Shown here in pieces: positions 8,802-16,882 of a stretch of 64,000 bases of DNA (position 1 is its first letter; every line of letters begins with the position of its first letter). The notes beneath the pieces are model-generated. The model was not told where the DNA came from, did no database searches, and was given only the letters and a program-made list of their open reading frames with translations. The stretch is taken from the NCBI RefSeq assembly GCF_007362955.1, contig NZ_CP041696.1, forward strand, positions 3,782,001 to 3,846,000, in the 5' to 3' direction. Source of the DNA: Lysinibacillus fusiformis. GTDB lineage: Bacteria; Bacillota; Bacilli; Bacillales_A; Planococcaceae. The position numbers and the translations under genes were made by a program.

Positions 8802-9983
8802 ATGAAGAAAGTCATCGTTATTGGATCAGGAATTCTTGGGGCATCGACGGCATACCAGTTAGCCAAGATGGGTGCGGATGTTCTAATTGTAGATCGCAAA
8901 GATAAAGGACAGGCTACGGATGCCGCTGCTGGCATTATTTGCCCTTGGCTATCCCAGCGACGCAATCAGGCTTGGTACCAGCTGGCTAAGGCCGGCGCGC
9001 GTTTTTACCCGGGGTTGATTAAGGAGCTCAAAAGTGAGGGGGAAGCAGAAACAGGCTATGCTCAAGTTGGAGCAATTAGTATTCATGATGATTTGGAGAA
9101 AATAAAAAGGATGGGAGAGCGGGCACAACTACGAAAAGTGGATGCACCGGAAATCGGTGAAATTACCCAGCTTAATGAAAAAGAAACCCATGAGCGTTTC
9201 CCTTTGTTAACTGAAGATTATCATTCTGTTCATATTAGCGGTGCTGCACGGGTAGATGGTCGTGCGCTGCGCGATGCATTGGTCCGATCAGCGCAAAGGA
9301 ACGGGGCCGTCTTGATAAACGGGGATGCAAAGCTTCAATATCAGTCGAACCGTATTACAGGCGTAATTGTCGGTGATACAAGCTACTCGTCTGACATGGT
9401 TGTTGTTTGTGCAGGTGCATGGGCCAATCAACTGCTGCAGCCTTTAGGCATTCACTTTAAAGTTAGCTTTCAAAAAGCACAAATCATGCATCTACAAGTT
9501 CCTGATAGACAAGACACAGGCACTTGGCCTGTAGTCATGCCGCCATCTGATCAATATTTGCTTTCTTTTGATAAACAGAAGATTGTTATAGGAGCGACTC
9601 ACGAAAATGAAATTGAAGGCTATGATACAAGAGTAACAGCAGGAGGAATGCAAGAAATTTTGAATAAAGGGTTAGATTTGGCACCTGATTTAGCAAATAG
9701 CATTTTTCAGGAGGTAAGAGTTGGTTTTCGTCCTTTTACACCCGGTTTTCTACCGGTGATTGGGGCTGTTCCTAGCTGGGATGGTCTAATAACGGCGAAC
9801 GGACTTGGTGCGTCCGGATTGACGATGGGCCCCTATATTGGAAGCCAGCTAGCAAAGATGGCACTAGGAATAGCTCCGGATATCAATCTAAATGATTATG
9901 ATATTCGAAAAGCTATGGATGAAAGAAGGGAGCCCTCAGGAAACGCGAATGTATACAATCATGGAAATCAAAAATATATTTAA
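8802..9983 (+). CDS. FAD-dependent amine/D-amino-acid oxidoreductase (DadA-like)
   Basis: A DAO-fold flavoprotein of 393 residues. The N-terminal FAD-binding motif is VIGSGILGASTAYQLAKMG followed by the acidic end of the second strand (DVLIVDR). AAAGIICPWLS and the C-terminal FRPFTPGFLPVIG and NGLGASGLTMGPYIG complete the typical FAD-contact blocks. Members oxidise D-amino acids, glycine or other secondary amines, and the substrate cannot be read from the sequence. A TATAAT at 8766-8771 is a good -10 with only a weak -35. The ribosome site is AAAGGGATG. It appears to be a single-gene unit. Confidence 0.85.
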   Translation: MKKVIVIGSGILGASTAYQLAKMGADVLIVDRKDKGQATDAAAGIICPWLSQRRNQAWYQLAKAGARFYPGLIKELKSEGEAETGYAQVGAISIHDDLEKIKRMGERAQLRKVDAPEIGEITQLNEKETHERFPLLTEDYHSVHISGAARVDGRALRDALVRSAQRNGAVLINGDAKLQYQSNRITGVIVGDTSYSSDMVVVCAGAWANQLLQPLGIHFKVSFQKAQIMHLQVPDRQDTGTWPVVMPPSDQYLLSFDKQKIVIGATHENEIEGYDTRVTAGGMQEILNKGLDLAPDLANSIFQEVRVGFRPFTPGFLPVIGAVPSWDGLITANGLGASGLTMGPYIGSQLAKMALGIAPDINLNDYDIRKAMDERREPSGNANVYNHGNQKYI

Positions 9984-10075
9984 TAGATCCTTTTTATAAA
10001 GTACTTAAAAAGTCCATAATATCCAAAATTTTCGAAAATATGATAAACTAGTAGCGAGAAAAGGAGGATGATGGC

Positions 10076-11572
10076 ATGGCCGTTCAACGATTTACAGACT
10101 ATGTGAAGAAAATGAAACACTATGAAGAAGCACTAGGTGTGATTTATTGGGATATGCGCACAGGGGCACCTAAGAAGGGACTAGCACAACGTTCAGAAGT
10201 GATTGGAACGCTATCAGCCTCACTATTTGACATGCAAACGAGTGAAGAATTAGGGGAGCTTCTTACGGTACTAGAAGCGCATCAGGAAGAGCTCGATGAT
10301 GTCACACTTCGCTTAGTCGAGGAAGTGCGTAAAAACTACGACAATAATAAAAAAATTCCAGCGCATGAGTACAAGGAATTCGTGATTTTGCAATCAAAAG
10401 CGGAAGCGATTTGGGAAGAGGCCAAAGCGGAAAATAATTTTGCACTATTTCTACCCTATCTAGAAAAAATCATTGCTTGGCAAAAGAAATTTATCGGCTA
10501 TTGGGGCATGAAAAACGGCTCTCCGTACAATACATTACTCGATCAATATGAGCCCGAGATGACGACAGAAATTTTAGATCGTGTTTTTGGGGCGTTACGT
10601 GAAACGATTGTATCCCTTGTACAAAAGATTTCCGCATCACCAAACAAACCAGATACAAGCGCATTATTTAAACATTTCCCTCGTGAGGAACAGCGCGCAC
10701 TGTCGCTCGAAATTTTAGCGCAACTTGGCTATGACTTTGAAGCTGGCCGCTTAGACGAAAGTGTCCATCCATTTATGATTGGTTTAAATCTTGGGGATAA
10801 CCGTATTACAACGAAATATGATGAAGCGGATTTCCGTTCGGCGATATTTGGTACCATTCATGAGTGTGGGCATGCCATGTATGAACAAAATATCGATAAA
10901 AAGCTAGATGGTTTACCATTAGCGCAAGGCACATCAATGGGTATACACGAATCCCAATCATTGTTTTATGAAAATTTTGTCGGCCGAAACGAAAAGTTTT
11001 GGGCACATAATTATGAGCGTCTGCAAAAGTATTCACCGACACAATTTGGCGATGTAGCATTAGTTGATTTCCTGCGCGCCATTAATATGGTGGAACCATC
11101 ACTGATACGTATTGAAGCGGATGAGCTAACGTATTCTCTGCATATTATGATCCGTTATGAGATTGAGCGTGACTTGTTCAATGGTGACTTACAGGCGAAA
11201 GATTTACCGCAAGTGTGGAATGATAAATACGAGGAATACCTAGGTATTCGACCTGAGACAGATGCACAAGGGGTCCTACAAGATATGCACTGGTCAGGTG
11301 GCATGTTTGGTTATTTCCCATCATATGCTTTAGGTCTGATCTATGCAGCACAGTGGAAGCATGCAATGGATAAAGATATTCCAAACTTTGATGAGCTGCT
11401 AGCAAGAGGCGAGCTTCTGCCTATCCGTGAATGGCTTACCGATAAAGTGCATCAATATGGCGCACTGAAAAAACCTTTCGAGCTACTACAAGCGGCGACA
11501 GGGGAAGGCTTGAATGGCAACTATCTTGCAAACTATTTACAAGACAAGTATACGAGGCTGTATCAGCTATAA
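10076..11572 (+). CDS. M32 family metallo-carboxypeptidase (carboxypeptidase Taq)
   Basis: A cytoplasmic zinc carboxypeptidase of 498 residues, the usual M32 length. The HExxH zinc motif is present as HECGH at about residues 262-266 (TIHECGHAMYEQ). Other M32 blocks are YWDMRTGAPKKG near the N-terminus, HPFMIGLNLGDNRITTKY, GTSMGIHESQSLFYEN with the third metal ligand, and IRIEADELTYSLHIMIRYEIE. The ribosome site is AAGGAGGATGATGGC. It ends just before a bidirectional terminator shared with the oxidase operon. Confidence 0.95.
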   Translation: MAVQRFTDYVKKMKHYEEALGVIYWDMRTGAPKKGLAQRSEVIGTLSASLFDMQTSEELGELLTVLEAHQEELDDVTLRLVEEVRKNYDNNKKIPAHEYKEFVILQSKAEAIWEEAKAENNFALFLPYLEKIIAWQKKFIGYWGMKNGSPYNTLLDQYEPEMTTEILDRVFGALRETIVSLVQKISASPNKPDTSALFKHFPREEQRALSLEILAQLGYDFEAGRLDESVHPFMIGLNLGDNRITTKYDEADFRSAIFGTIHECGHAMYEQNIDKKLDGLPLAQGTSMGIHESQSLFYENFVGRNEKFWAHNYERLQKYSPTQFGDVALVDFLRAINMVEPSLIRIEADELTYSLHIMIRYEIERDLFNGDLQAKDLPQVWNDKYEEYLGIRPETDAQGVLQDMHWSGGMFGYFPSYALGLIYAAQWKHAMDKDIPNFDELLARGELLPIREWLTDKVHQYGALKKPFELLQAATGEGLNGNYLANYLQDKYTRLYQL

Positions 11573-11593
11573 AAAAAAGAAGTATCTGAAAGA

Positions 11594-11630
11594 AAAAGCG
11601 ATTTCTCTATCACCGAGAAATCGCTTTTTT
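11594..11630. terminator. Bidirectional intrinsic terminator
   Basis: The stem AAAAGCGATTTCTC pairs with GAGAAATCGCTTTT around a 7-base loop. It has an A run on the left and a T run on the right, so it can end both the M32 gene (+) and the ba3 oxidase operon (-), which converge here. Confidence 0.9.
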
Positions 11631-11647
11631 AAATGAAAATGCATATT

Positions 11648-13309
11648 TTACCAAAGTTTATAGCCTTTTGAGCCAGGTGGTGCGTTAGAAATAATATCGA
11701 TTAGTGGAATAGTGTAAGCAAATAAAATCAATGCCACTAAAATAACGAGCCATAGTTTAAAGTTTTCTAAAATGGCTGGTGTATGGCCACTGTGCTCATG
11801 TACTTCACTTACTGGGAACTCTTCTTCACCTTTTGGTGTAAACCAAGCTAGTTTTACAACGATATACATGATTACTAGGATGGCGATGAACAGAATTGTA
11901 CCACCAACTGCTTGCGCGATTTGATAAGGAATCCAATCATATGCTTGTTGGGCGCCACCGTATTCGGAGTAATCTGAACGACGTGGTGCACCGATCAGAC
12001 CTGCGATATGCATAGCAGAAGACATGATTGTCATACCAACTGCCCATAAAATCCCTGCAAAGTTACCTAGATTGTTTAATGATTTTGTGAGCGTACGACC
12101 TGTTAAATGCGGAATTAACCAGAAAGCCGCACCGAAGTAAGTTAACACGACAGCCGTAGCGATTGTTAAATGGAAATGTCCTGTTACCCAAATGGTGTTA
12201 TGGATTAATTGGTTCATTTGATAAGATGCATTAACGATCCCGCCAGCACCGCCAGGAATAAAGGATACCATACCGATAAATGGTACAAAGAAACGTACAT
12301 CTTTCCACGGTAATTTTCTGAACCAACCGAACAGACCTTTACCACCTAATTCACGACCGCGTAATTCAAACATTGCGAACATGGAGAAGGCTGTCATTAA
12401 GGACGGCACGATAACCGCAAATGTTAAAACAACTTGAATGAATTTCCATGTACCATCAATACCTGGTTCTGTTAATTGGTGATGAATTCCAACTGGTACA
12501 GAGAATAATAAGAAAAGAATGAATGAAAGTCTAGCTAGAGAATCAGAGAAAATTTTCCCGCCAATAATCTTTGGAATCATCGTATACCATACCATATAAG
12601 CTGGTAGTAACCAGAAGTATACAAGGGCATGCCCGAAATACCAGAATAATGTACGAGATAAGGCAACATCAACACGCTCGATGAAACCTAATGACCAAGG
12701 TAGTAACTGGAATAGGACAGAAACGGCTACCCCTAGTGTTGCAACAAACCACATCAAATTGTTGACAACCACCATAAAGGACAGAAGTGGACCCGGTTGA
12801 CCGCTACCTTTATTTTCTTTACGCCATTGTGCATAACGTAAAATTTGTCCTGCACCGCCAACCCAAGAACCTACAACGACTAAAGTTAAGCCTAAATAGA
12901 AAATCCAGTGTGCTTGGAGTGGGGCATAGAAAGTATATAGAACGGTTGCTTTATTCAGTAAAACCATTGTTGCTGCAGCAGCTGTACCAATCGTCATTAG
13001 CCAGAAACCAATCCAACCAAGGCGACGTTGAGTAGCTGAGAATGTACCGGAAGTACGACTTACACTGGCAATTTGGAAACCGAAAATAAAGTACGTTGTT
13101 AAAATAAGACCGAGTAAGATACCATGTACTGTTAAAACTTGATAATAACCAATACCTGCTGGTAACGTGAATTGACCAGAACGGACAAACACTTGCAATA
13201 AACCTGCAAGACCACCTAATAATAATGCGATAAATGCGACATAAATATGCGCCATCGCGAGCTTCGCATCACGACGATCCACCTTTGTCAAATTATTATT
13301 CAGACTCAT
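11648..13309 (-). CDS. cbaA: Cytochrome ba3-type oxidase subunit I
   Basis: The catalytic subunit of a B-family haem-copper oxidase in the cytoplasmic membrane, reducing O2 to water with proton pumping. The 553 residues form about 12-13 membrane helices. Ligand histidines are visible in VHGILLGL (low-spin haem), FWYFGHALVYFWLLP (CuB His and the cross-linked Tyr region), GIHHQLTEP (CuB His pair) and GHFHLTIAT (haem a3). It lacks the glutamate-bearing helix of A-type enzymes. Its start overlaps the end of subunit II by 14 bases. The start ATG follows AAAGGTGGTGG. Confidence 0.95.
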   Translation of the reverse strand: MSLNNNLTKVDRRDAKLAMAHIYVAFIALLLGGLAGLLQVFVRSGQFTLPAGIGYYQVLTVHGILLGLILTTYFIFGFQIASVSRTSGTFSATQRRLGWIGFWLMTIGTAAAATMVLLNKATVLYTFYAPLQAHWIFYLGLTLVVVGSWVGGAGQILRYAQWRKENKGSGQPGPLLSFMVVVNNLMWFVATLGVAVSVLFQLLPWSLGFIERVDVALSRTLFWYFGHALVYFWLLPAYMVWYTMIPKIIGGKIFSDSLARLSFILFLLFSVPVGIHHQLTEPGIDGTWKFIQVVLTFAVIVPSLMTAFSMFAMFELRGRELGGKGLFGWFRKLPWKDVRFFVPFIGMVSFIPGGAGGIVNASYQMNQLIHNTIWVTGHFHLTIATAVVLTYFGAAFWLIPHLTGRTLTKSLNNLGNFAGILWAVGMTIMSSAMHIAGLIGAPRRSDYSEYGGAQQAYDWIPYQIAQAVGGTILFIAILVIMYIVVKLAWFTPKGEEEFPVSEVHEHSGHTPAILENFKLWLVILVALILFAYTIPLIDIISNAPPGSKGYKLW

Positions 13310-13787
13310 TTGGATCCACCACCTTTAACATAGAGTGCATCATCGTATGCCCTGTACCACAGTACTCATTACATACGATTAAAAACTCGCCTACTTTATT
13401 TACTTCTGTCACATATTCGGAAATATAGCCAGGCTCAAGCATCATGTTAATATTTGTACCTGCAACCTCAAAGCCGTGCATGACATCTTCACTTGTACCG
13501 ATGAATTTCACTTTTGCTCCAAGCGGAACTTCGATTTCAGGGGGATTGTAATAGAACGCAGAAGCTAAAACAACAACTTCATAATCCCAATCCTTGCCCT
13601 CTACTTTATGGACGCCGGGGTTATCGAATGGCGCAATTTCTTTTGCTTTCTCGTAATCCAGTGTTTTTTTACCGTTGTTCGGATGTGAGCCTTGATGGAA
13701 TGCACCAATGCCGAGTATAACGAGGAATGCCACTAAAGTAGTGACGCCAAACACTAGCCAATATTTCTCATACTTATGTAAGTGCAT
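13296..13787 (-). CDS. cbaB: Cytochrome ba3-type oxidase subunit II (CuA)
   Basis: A 163-residue protein with one N-terminal membrane anchor (about residues 12-30) and an external cupredoxin domain. The CuA ligands are seen in VMHGFEV (His) and CNEYCGTGHTMM (two Cys, His, Met). It receives electrons from cytochrome c and passes them to subunit I, which is encoded directly downstream with overlap. The short length fits B-family subunit II. Confidence 0.95.
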   Translation of the reverse strand: MHLHKYEKYWLVFGVTTLVAFLVILGIGAFHQGSHPNNGKKTLDYEKAKEIAPFDNPGVHKVEGKDWDYEVVVLASAFYYNPPEIEVPLGAKVKFIGTSEDVMHGFEVAGTNINMMLEPGYISEYVTEVNKVGEFLIVCNEYCGTGHTMMHSMLKVVDPNESE

Positions 13788-13874
13788 ATATCTCTGTCCC
13801 TTCTTTCTATAATAAAATATTTATCCCGTTGCAGCTAAACACTTGTAAATCTTCACAGCGTTTACTGCGTTCAG

Positions 13875-13997
13875 TTAAAAACGGTCGATAAATAAATTGA
13901 AGCAGTACACCCAAAGTAAAATAATAACGATACCGACTCCAAATACTGCATAGAGTGAACCTTTTAAATTATCTTCTGACTTCTTTTTATTTGCCAT
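13875..13997 (-). CDS. Cytochrome ba3 oxidase subunit IIa, 40 residues
   Basis: This short gene encodes a lysine-rich start (MANKKKSEDNLKGS) and one hydrophobic helix (YAVFGVGIVIILLWVYCFN) ending IDRF. That is the design of subunit IIa of ba3 oxidases, the single-helix subunit that replaces the second helix missing from B-family subunit II. AGGAGGGAGCAACA before ATG 13997 is a strong ribosome site. It lies 87 bases upstream of subunit II, in the IIa-II-I order. It was found by eye on the minus strand. Confidence 0.9.
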   Translation of the reverse strand: MANKKKSEDNLKGSLYAVFGVGIVIILLWVYCFNLFIDRF

Positions 13998-14039
13998 TGT
14001 TGCTCCCTCCTACGCCTTCATAGTGACTTTCTTAATGTC

Positions 14040-14082
14040 ATCATATAGAAATTTATGTCGTTTTGATGTGAAAAAAATCACA
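14040..14082 (-). promoter_or_regulatory. FNR-type operator at -41.5 of the ba3 oxidase promoter
   Basis: A perfect palindrome TGTGA-N6-TCACA, the Bacillus FNR consensus, lies at 14067-14082. On the minus strand the hexamer TATGAT at 14045-14040 is a fair -10. Counting from it, the palindrome centre is at -41.5, the class II activator position. No good -35 is present, as expected for an activated promoter. The inferred start near 14033 gives a short leader before subunit IIa. A second TGTGA half-site lies at 14109-14113. Confidence 0.65.
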
Positions 14083-14308
14083 CATTCTAGGGTAAAGTGT
14101 GAAAAAAATGTGAAATGTAGTGAGAGAATAAAAAGAACACGCTCCTGAATAGGTAGAAAGACTGTTTAGTAGTTAGTCGTATCAAGTTGTTTTATGGAAA
14201 GTTTAAACTGTCTCTATGAGCAATGTGACCTAATGTGTGGCTTAATGATTTAGAGGATAGTGGGCTCGTATGTTGTTTGGTCTACTGTAGCTGTACAAAT
14301 AACAAAGG

Positions 14309-14606
14309 GGCTGGGACATAACTTTAAATTTTAAGAAAGAGGAGCAAAGGCGTTATTAAATTTTCGCTATCTAAAATGAAGAAAAAATTAGACGTTCTTC
14401 CTTTTGGAATCAATAAAATTCAGAAGAGAGTAGCTAGTTGATGGTAACGAATTCGGCTACTCCTAGGGGATTAGCCTGACGCCCGAGACGACAGGCTCAG
14501 GCCACGCCCACGGAAAGCGGCCGCCGTAGCGGACATCAACGCTTACAGCAAAAAAGTGTTAGATCGACAGCAGTCAATCTAACACTTTTTCTCTTTTGTC
14601 CCAGCC
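14309..14606. repeat. Dispersed 298-bp repeat, copy A
   Basis: Bounded by inverted termini GGCTGGGACA and TGTCCCAGCC. It contains an internal hairpin with the arms AGCCTG and CAGGCT, a GC-rich centre and a long terminator-like hairpin built on AAAAAGTGTTAGAT. Copy B at 38083-38379 is the same element in the opposite orientation, and copy C at 35278-35357 is a truncated one. There is no open frame. It is non-autonomous and MITE-like, or it may encode a structured RNA. Confidence 0.8.
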
Positions 14607-14695
14607 TCTACTAATTATTTGAGTGCCGGTGTTTATTCTAAACGCTTGATGCCAAGGCATATGATGTATCATTTGCTACAAAATAGTCTAGTTCT

Positions 14696-15157
14696 TTATT
14701 GTTCTTCTTCAATTGTTAATAGAACCGTCATTGCACCTACATCTGGAATCATAACTGGAAGTACAAAGGCTTTTTCAAACCCATATAATTTCGTGTTTCC
14801 CACCATCACAGTTGGAGGTGTAATATCAATCTCGATATTTTCTTGTCCGACAGCAGTACATAAATTACCTGCAATCATGTTTCCAAATTCACCTGTAAAG
14901 GATTCTAACATTTCGCCTTCAAGTGGCATACCAAACATAGTGTTACCAATGCCACTAAAGGTCTCAGGAGTGGAATCAATGATAACACGGCCCTTTAAAT
15001 CTCCAATAAGCCCAATTAATACGCCCATTTGTTGCTGTTGAAAGGGTTCAGAAATAATACTTGGTGATTTCACCTGGATGTCCATAGGTAGGATCGATTT
15101 TAACGCATGGATTGTCCCGTTTAAAATAGTTTGAAAGTACTTCGAATTACTCATCAT
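14696..15157 (-). CDS. cheX: CheX-type chemotaxis phosphatase
   Basis: A 153-residue CheC/CheX-fold protein. The dephosphorylation motif E-x3-N-x3-GN is present as GEFGNMIAGNL at about residues 89-99. The protein opens with the CheX-like YFQTILNGTIHALKSIL. Such proteins hydrolyse CheY-phosphate and help terminate the chemotaxis signal. Two chemoreceptor genes lie elsewhere in the window. It stands alone, divergent from the Fur-boxed unit and ending at repeat copy A. Confidence 0.88.
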   Translation of the reverse strand: MMSNSKYFQTILNGTIHALKSILPMDIQVKSPSIISEPFQQQQMGVLIGLIGDLKGRVIIDSTPETFSGIGNTMFGMPLEGEMLESFTGEFGNMIAGNLCTAVGQENIEIDITPPTVMVGNTKLYGFEKAFVLPVMIPDVGAMTVLLTIEEEQ

Positions 15158-15222
15158 TACCGCATCCTTTTTCCGACTTTTCTACATCTTACCATGTTGA
15201 AAGGGTAAGATGAAAGTATGTC

Positions 15223-15271
15223 TTGACGAAATAAGATGAAATTTATATTATAATAGTGAGAATGATTTTCA
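15223..15271 (+). promoter_or_regulatory. Promoter with Fur box
   Basis: TTGACG (15223-15228) and TATTAT (15246-15251) are 17 bases apart. Directly after the -10, at 15257-15271, TGAGAATGATTTTCA matches the 7-1-7 Fur box TGATAATNATTATCA with two differences and covers the likely start site. The arrangement predicts iron-dependent repression of the 29-residue ORF downstream. Confidence 0.7.
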
Positions 15272-15352
15272 AAGTCAATAAGATAGAGTGAAGGCGTTTA
15301 TGTGAAATAAGGCTTTCACTTGAAATATATAGAAGAAAAGGAGCGGTCAGCA

Positions 15353-15442
15353 ATGACATTCGTATTTATAGGAGTAACGGTGGCTATCTATATTGGAGTA
15401 GGGAAATATGTTATGAAACAAGCGACTGCACATATAAAATAA
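15353..15442 (+). CDS. 29-residue single-helix membrane peptide, probable Fur target
   Basis: ATG 15353 follows AAAAGGAG with good spacing. The peptide starts MTFVFIGVTVAIYIGVGKYV and ends with a short basic tail (KQATAHIK), so it should span the membrane once. The unit is complete: promoter, Fur box, 95-base leader, ORF and terminator. I do not recognise the family. Iron-limited expression is inferred from the Fur box. The transcript could also act as a small regulatory RNA. Confidence 0.65.
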   Translation: MTFVFIGVTVAIYIGVGKYVMKQATAHIK

Positions 15443-15445
15443 GAA

Positions 15446-15482
15446 AAAAGGATGCCTAGTACTTTTGGGGCATCCTTTTTTT
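15446..15482 (+). terminator. Terminator of the Fur-boxed unit
   Basis: The stem AAAAGGATGCC pairs with GGCATCCTTTT, followed by more T to 15482. It begins 4 bases after the stop codon. Confidence 0.9.
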
Positions 15483-15578
15483 ATGAAGGGAAGTGAAAGA
15501 GGGCAATCTTCCACTCAGGTCGTTTAGTATCCCTATAGTCATCATTTATGGGGAAGACTGACGAAACGGAGGCTAGAC

Positions 15579-15635
15579 GAACTTTCTCATTCATGCTCGT
15601 GACGGGATATCAAGTGACGAGTGAATGGAAAGTTC
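15579..15635. repeat. Long imperfect hairpin of unknown role
   Basis: The arms GAACTTTC (15579-15586) and GAAAGTTC (15628-15635) are perfect. Inside them CATTCA and CTCGT on the left pair with ACGAG and TGAATG on the right, leaving small bulges. No T run follows on either strand, so it is not an ordinary terminator. It lies between the Fur unit and the end of a DUF4183 gene. Confidence 0.5.
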
Positions 15636-15728
15636 AATTTATCATCATAGGCAATTACAGGTGTGTTTAAAGGGTTGTTCATGGTGAGTACCATTATGTC
15701 GAGCCTTACCTCATGGGAAGTCGCTTCG

Positions 15729-16049
15729 TTAAGTTGTTGTCACTAATTCTACAGCCTCTACAACCAATGGTGTTCCAGCAGAAATTGTGCCTGTAACCGT
15801 GTTAAAGGTTAACTCAGTTGCAGAAATTGTATACGAATCCCCTTCTTGTAAGACACCATTTACATAAAAATTATAGTAACCATTCGTTACGATGGGAAAA
15901 GCAGCCGCAGCAACCCCACTGTCATCTAGAAAGGAAGCTACAGGGATCGTAGTACCGTCAGCGACTGTTAAAGTTGTTGGCAATATATGAAAAAATCTTG
16001 TCGAAGAGCCAGTAACGTTTACATTAATATTGATGATGGAAAGTGCCAT
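15729..16049 (-). CDS. DUF4183 protein (exosporium-type)
   Basis: A 106-residue protein made of a single DUF4183-like beta domain, with TVADGTTIPVASFLDDSG, TNGYYNFYVNGVLQEGDSYT and a hydrophobic end (GTPLVVEAVELVT). Proteins of this kind are found on spore surfaces of Bacillales; the molecular function is unknown. A strong AGGAGGTG precedes the ATG. It shares its architecture with the next gene 33 bases upstream, probably a tandem duplication. Confidence 0.8.
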   Translation of the reverse strand: MALSIININVNVTGSSTRFFHILPTTLTVADGTTIPVASFLDDSGVAAAAFPIVTNGYYNFYVNGVLQEGDSYTISATELTFNTVTGTISAGTPLVVEAVELVTTT

Positions 16050-16082
16050 TTTTTCACCTCCTTTGGTGCGAGTGGCTGCAAG

Positions 16083-16520
16083 TTATGCAGTTGAGAATCC
16101 AAGGGACTCCACAATAATCGGCGTACCCGCAAAAATCGTTGTAGCATAAGGATTTAATGTTAAAGAATCTGTCGTTACGGTGTAAATCCCTCCTTCTTGC
16201 ATGACGGCGTTGATGTAAAGATTAACGTATCCATTTGGGCTGAAAATCATAAATGCAATCACTTGATTGCCATCATCGCAAAAAAATAAATTTGCAGGAA
16301 TCGTTACGCCATTTGTTAAATCAATATCTTCGTCCGGAATATAAAAATATCTATTTATCGTTGGGATAATCCTACCTTCAACAGGAGTCACTGGCGAAGA
16401 AGAAGGGGTGCCTATGCATGTAGAACTCACCCTTATACGTTGCATGCATGGCATTCTATCTTCACAATGATGTTCTACTAACTTTTTCACTATTTTCGTC
16501 TGCCTTTTTTGTTTTTCCAT
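16083..16520 (-). CDS. DUF4183 protein with basic Cys-containing N-terminal extension
   Basis: A paralogue of the preceding gene. The C-terminal 90 residues are the DUF4183 domain (NRYFYIPDEDIDLTNGVTIP, SPNGYVNLYINAVMQEGGIY, GTPIIVESLGF). The first 55 residues are basic and contain three cysteines (EHHCEDRMPCMQRIRVSSTC), which could cross-link in a spore coat or exosporium. The frame is open to 16637, but a ribosome site (GGGAGGAAG) upstream of ATG 16520 favours a 145-residue product. Confidence 0.78.
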   Translation of the reverse strand: MEKQKRQTKIVKKLVEHHCEDRMPCMQRIRVSSTCIGTPSSSPVTPVEGRIIPTINRYFYIPDEDIDLTNGVTIPANLFFCDDGNQVIAFMIFSPNGYVNLYINAVMQEGGIYTVTTDSLTLNPYATTIFAGTPIIVESLGFSTA

Positions 16521-16882
16521 AGGTTGAACACTTCCTCCCGTTATATAAAAGCACAAAAAAGTATTGGTTTCTTGAAGTGATGTCCTGAAAGGGCGGGGAT
16601 CATCTGCCTTGAATGCACCAATAAATCTATCGAACAAAAATATTCATTATTATAAAATATGTTGGAAACTCTATTTTTGATTGGTTGTGTAACCAAATAT
16701 TAAAGATGTACCTGCCAAATTGTACTTTTCCAAGCATTATCTTGTATGGAAGGAAAGACGAATATTGCGTCTGAAACCTTGATATATATGCTTTTTAAAG
16801 TAAATTAGTGTTATACTTTGAATGTCGAATAAGGTAGAATACTAAATATGAATAATTAAAAGGTAAAGGAGTTACTGTTTTT
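16521..16882. other. Divergent intergenic region
   Basis: Separates the DUF4183 pair (-) from dynA (+). It is AT-rich, with an AAAGGAG ribosome site for dynA at about 16865. I see no convincing promoter hexamers, hairpin or small ORF. Confidence 0.4.

Noticed and set aside
16521-16637. Upstream in-frame extension of the DUF4183 gene (39 residues)
   Set aside because: A ribosome site lies within it, just before ATG 16520, and the extension has no family counterpart.
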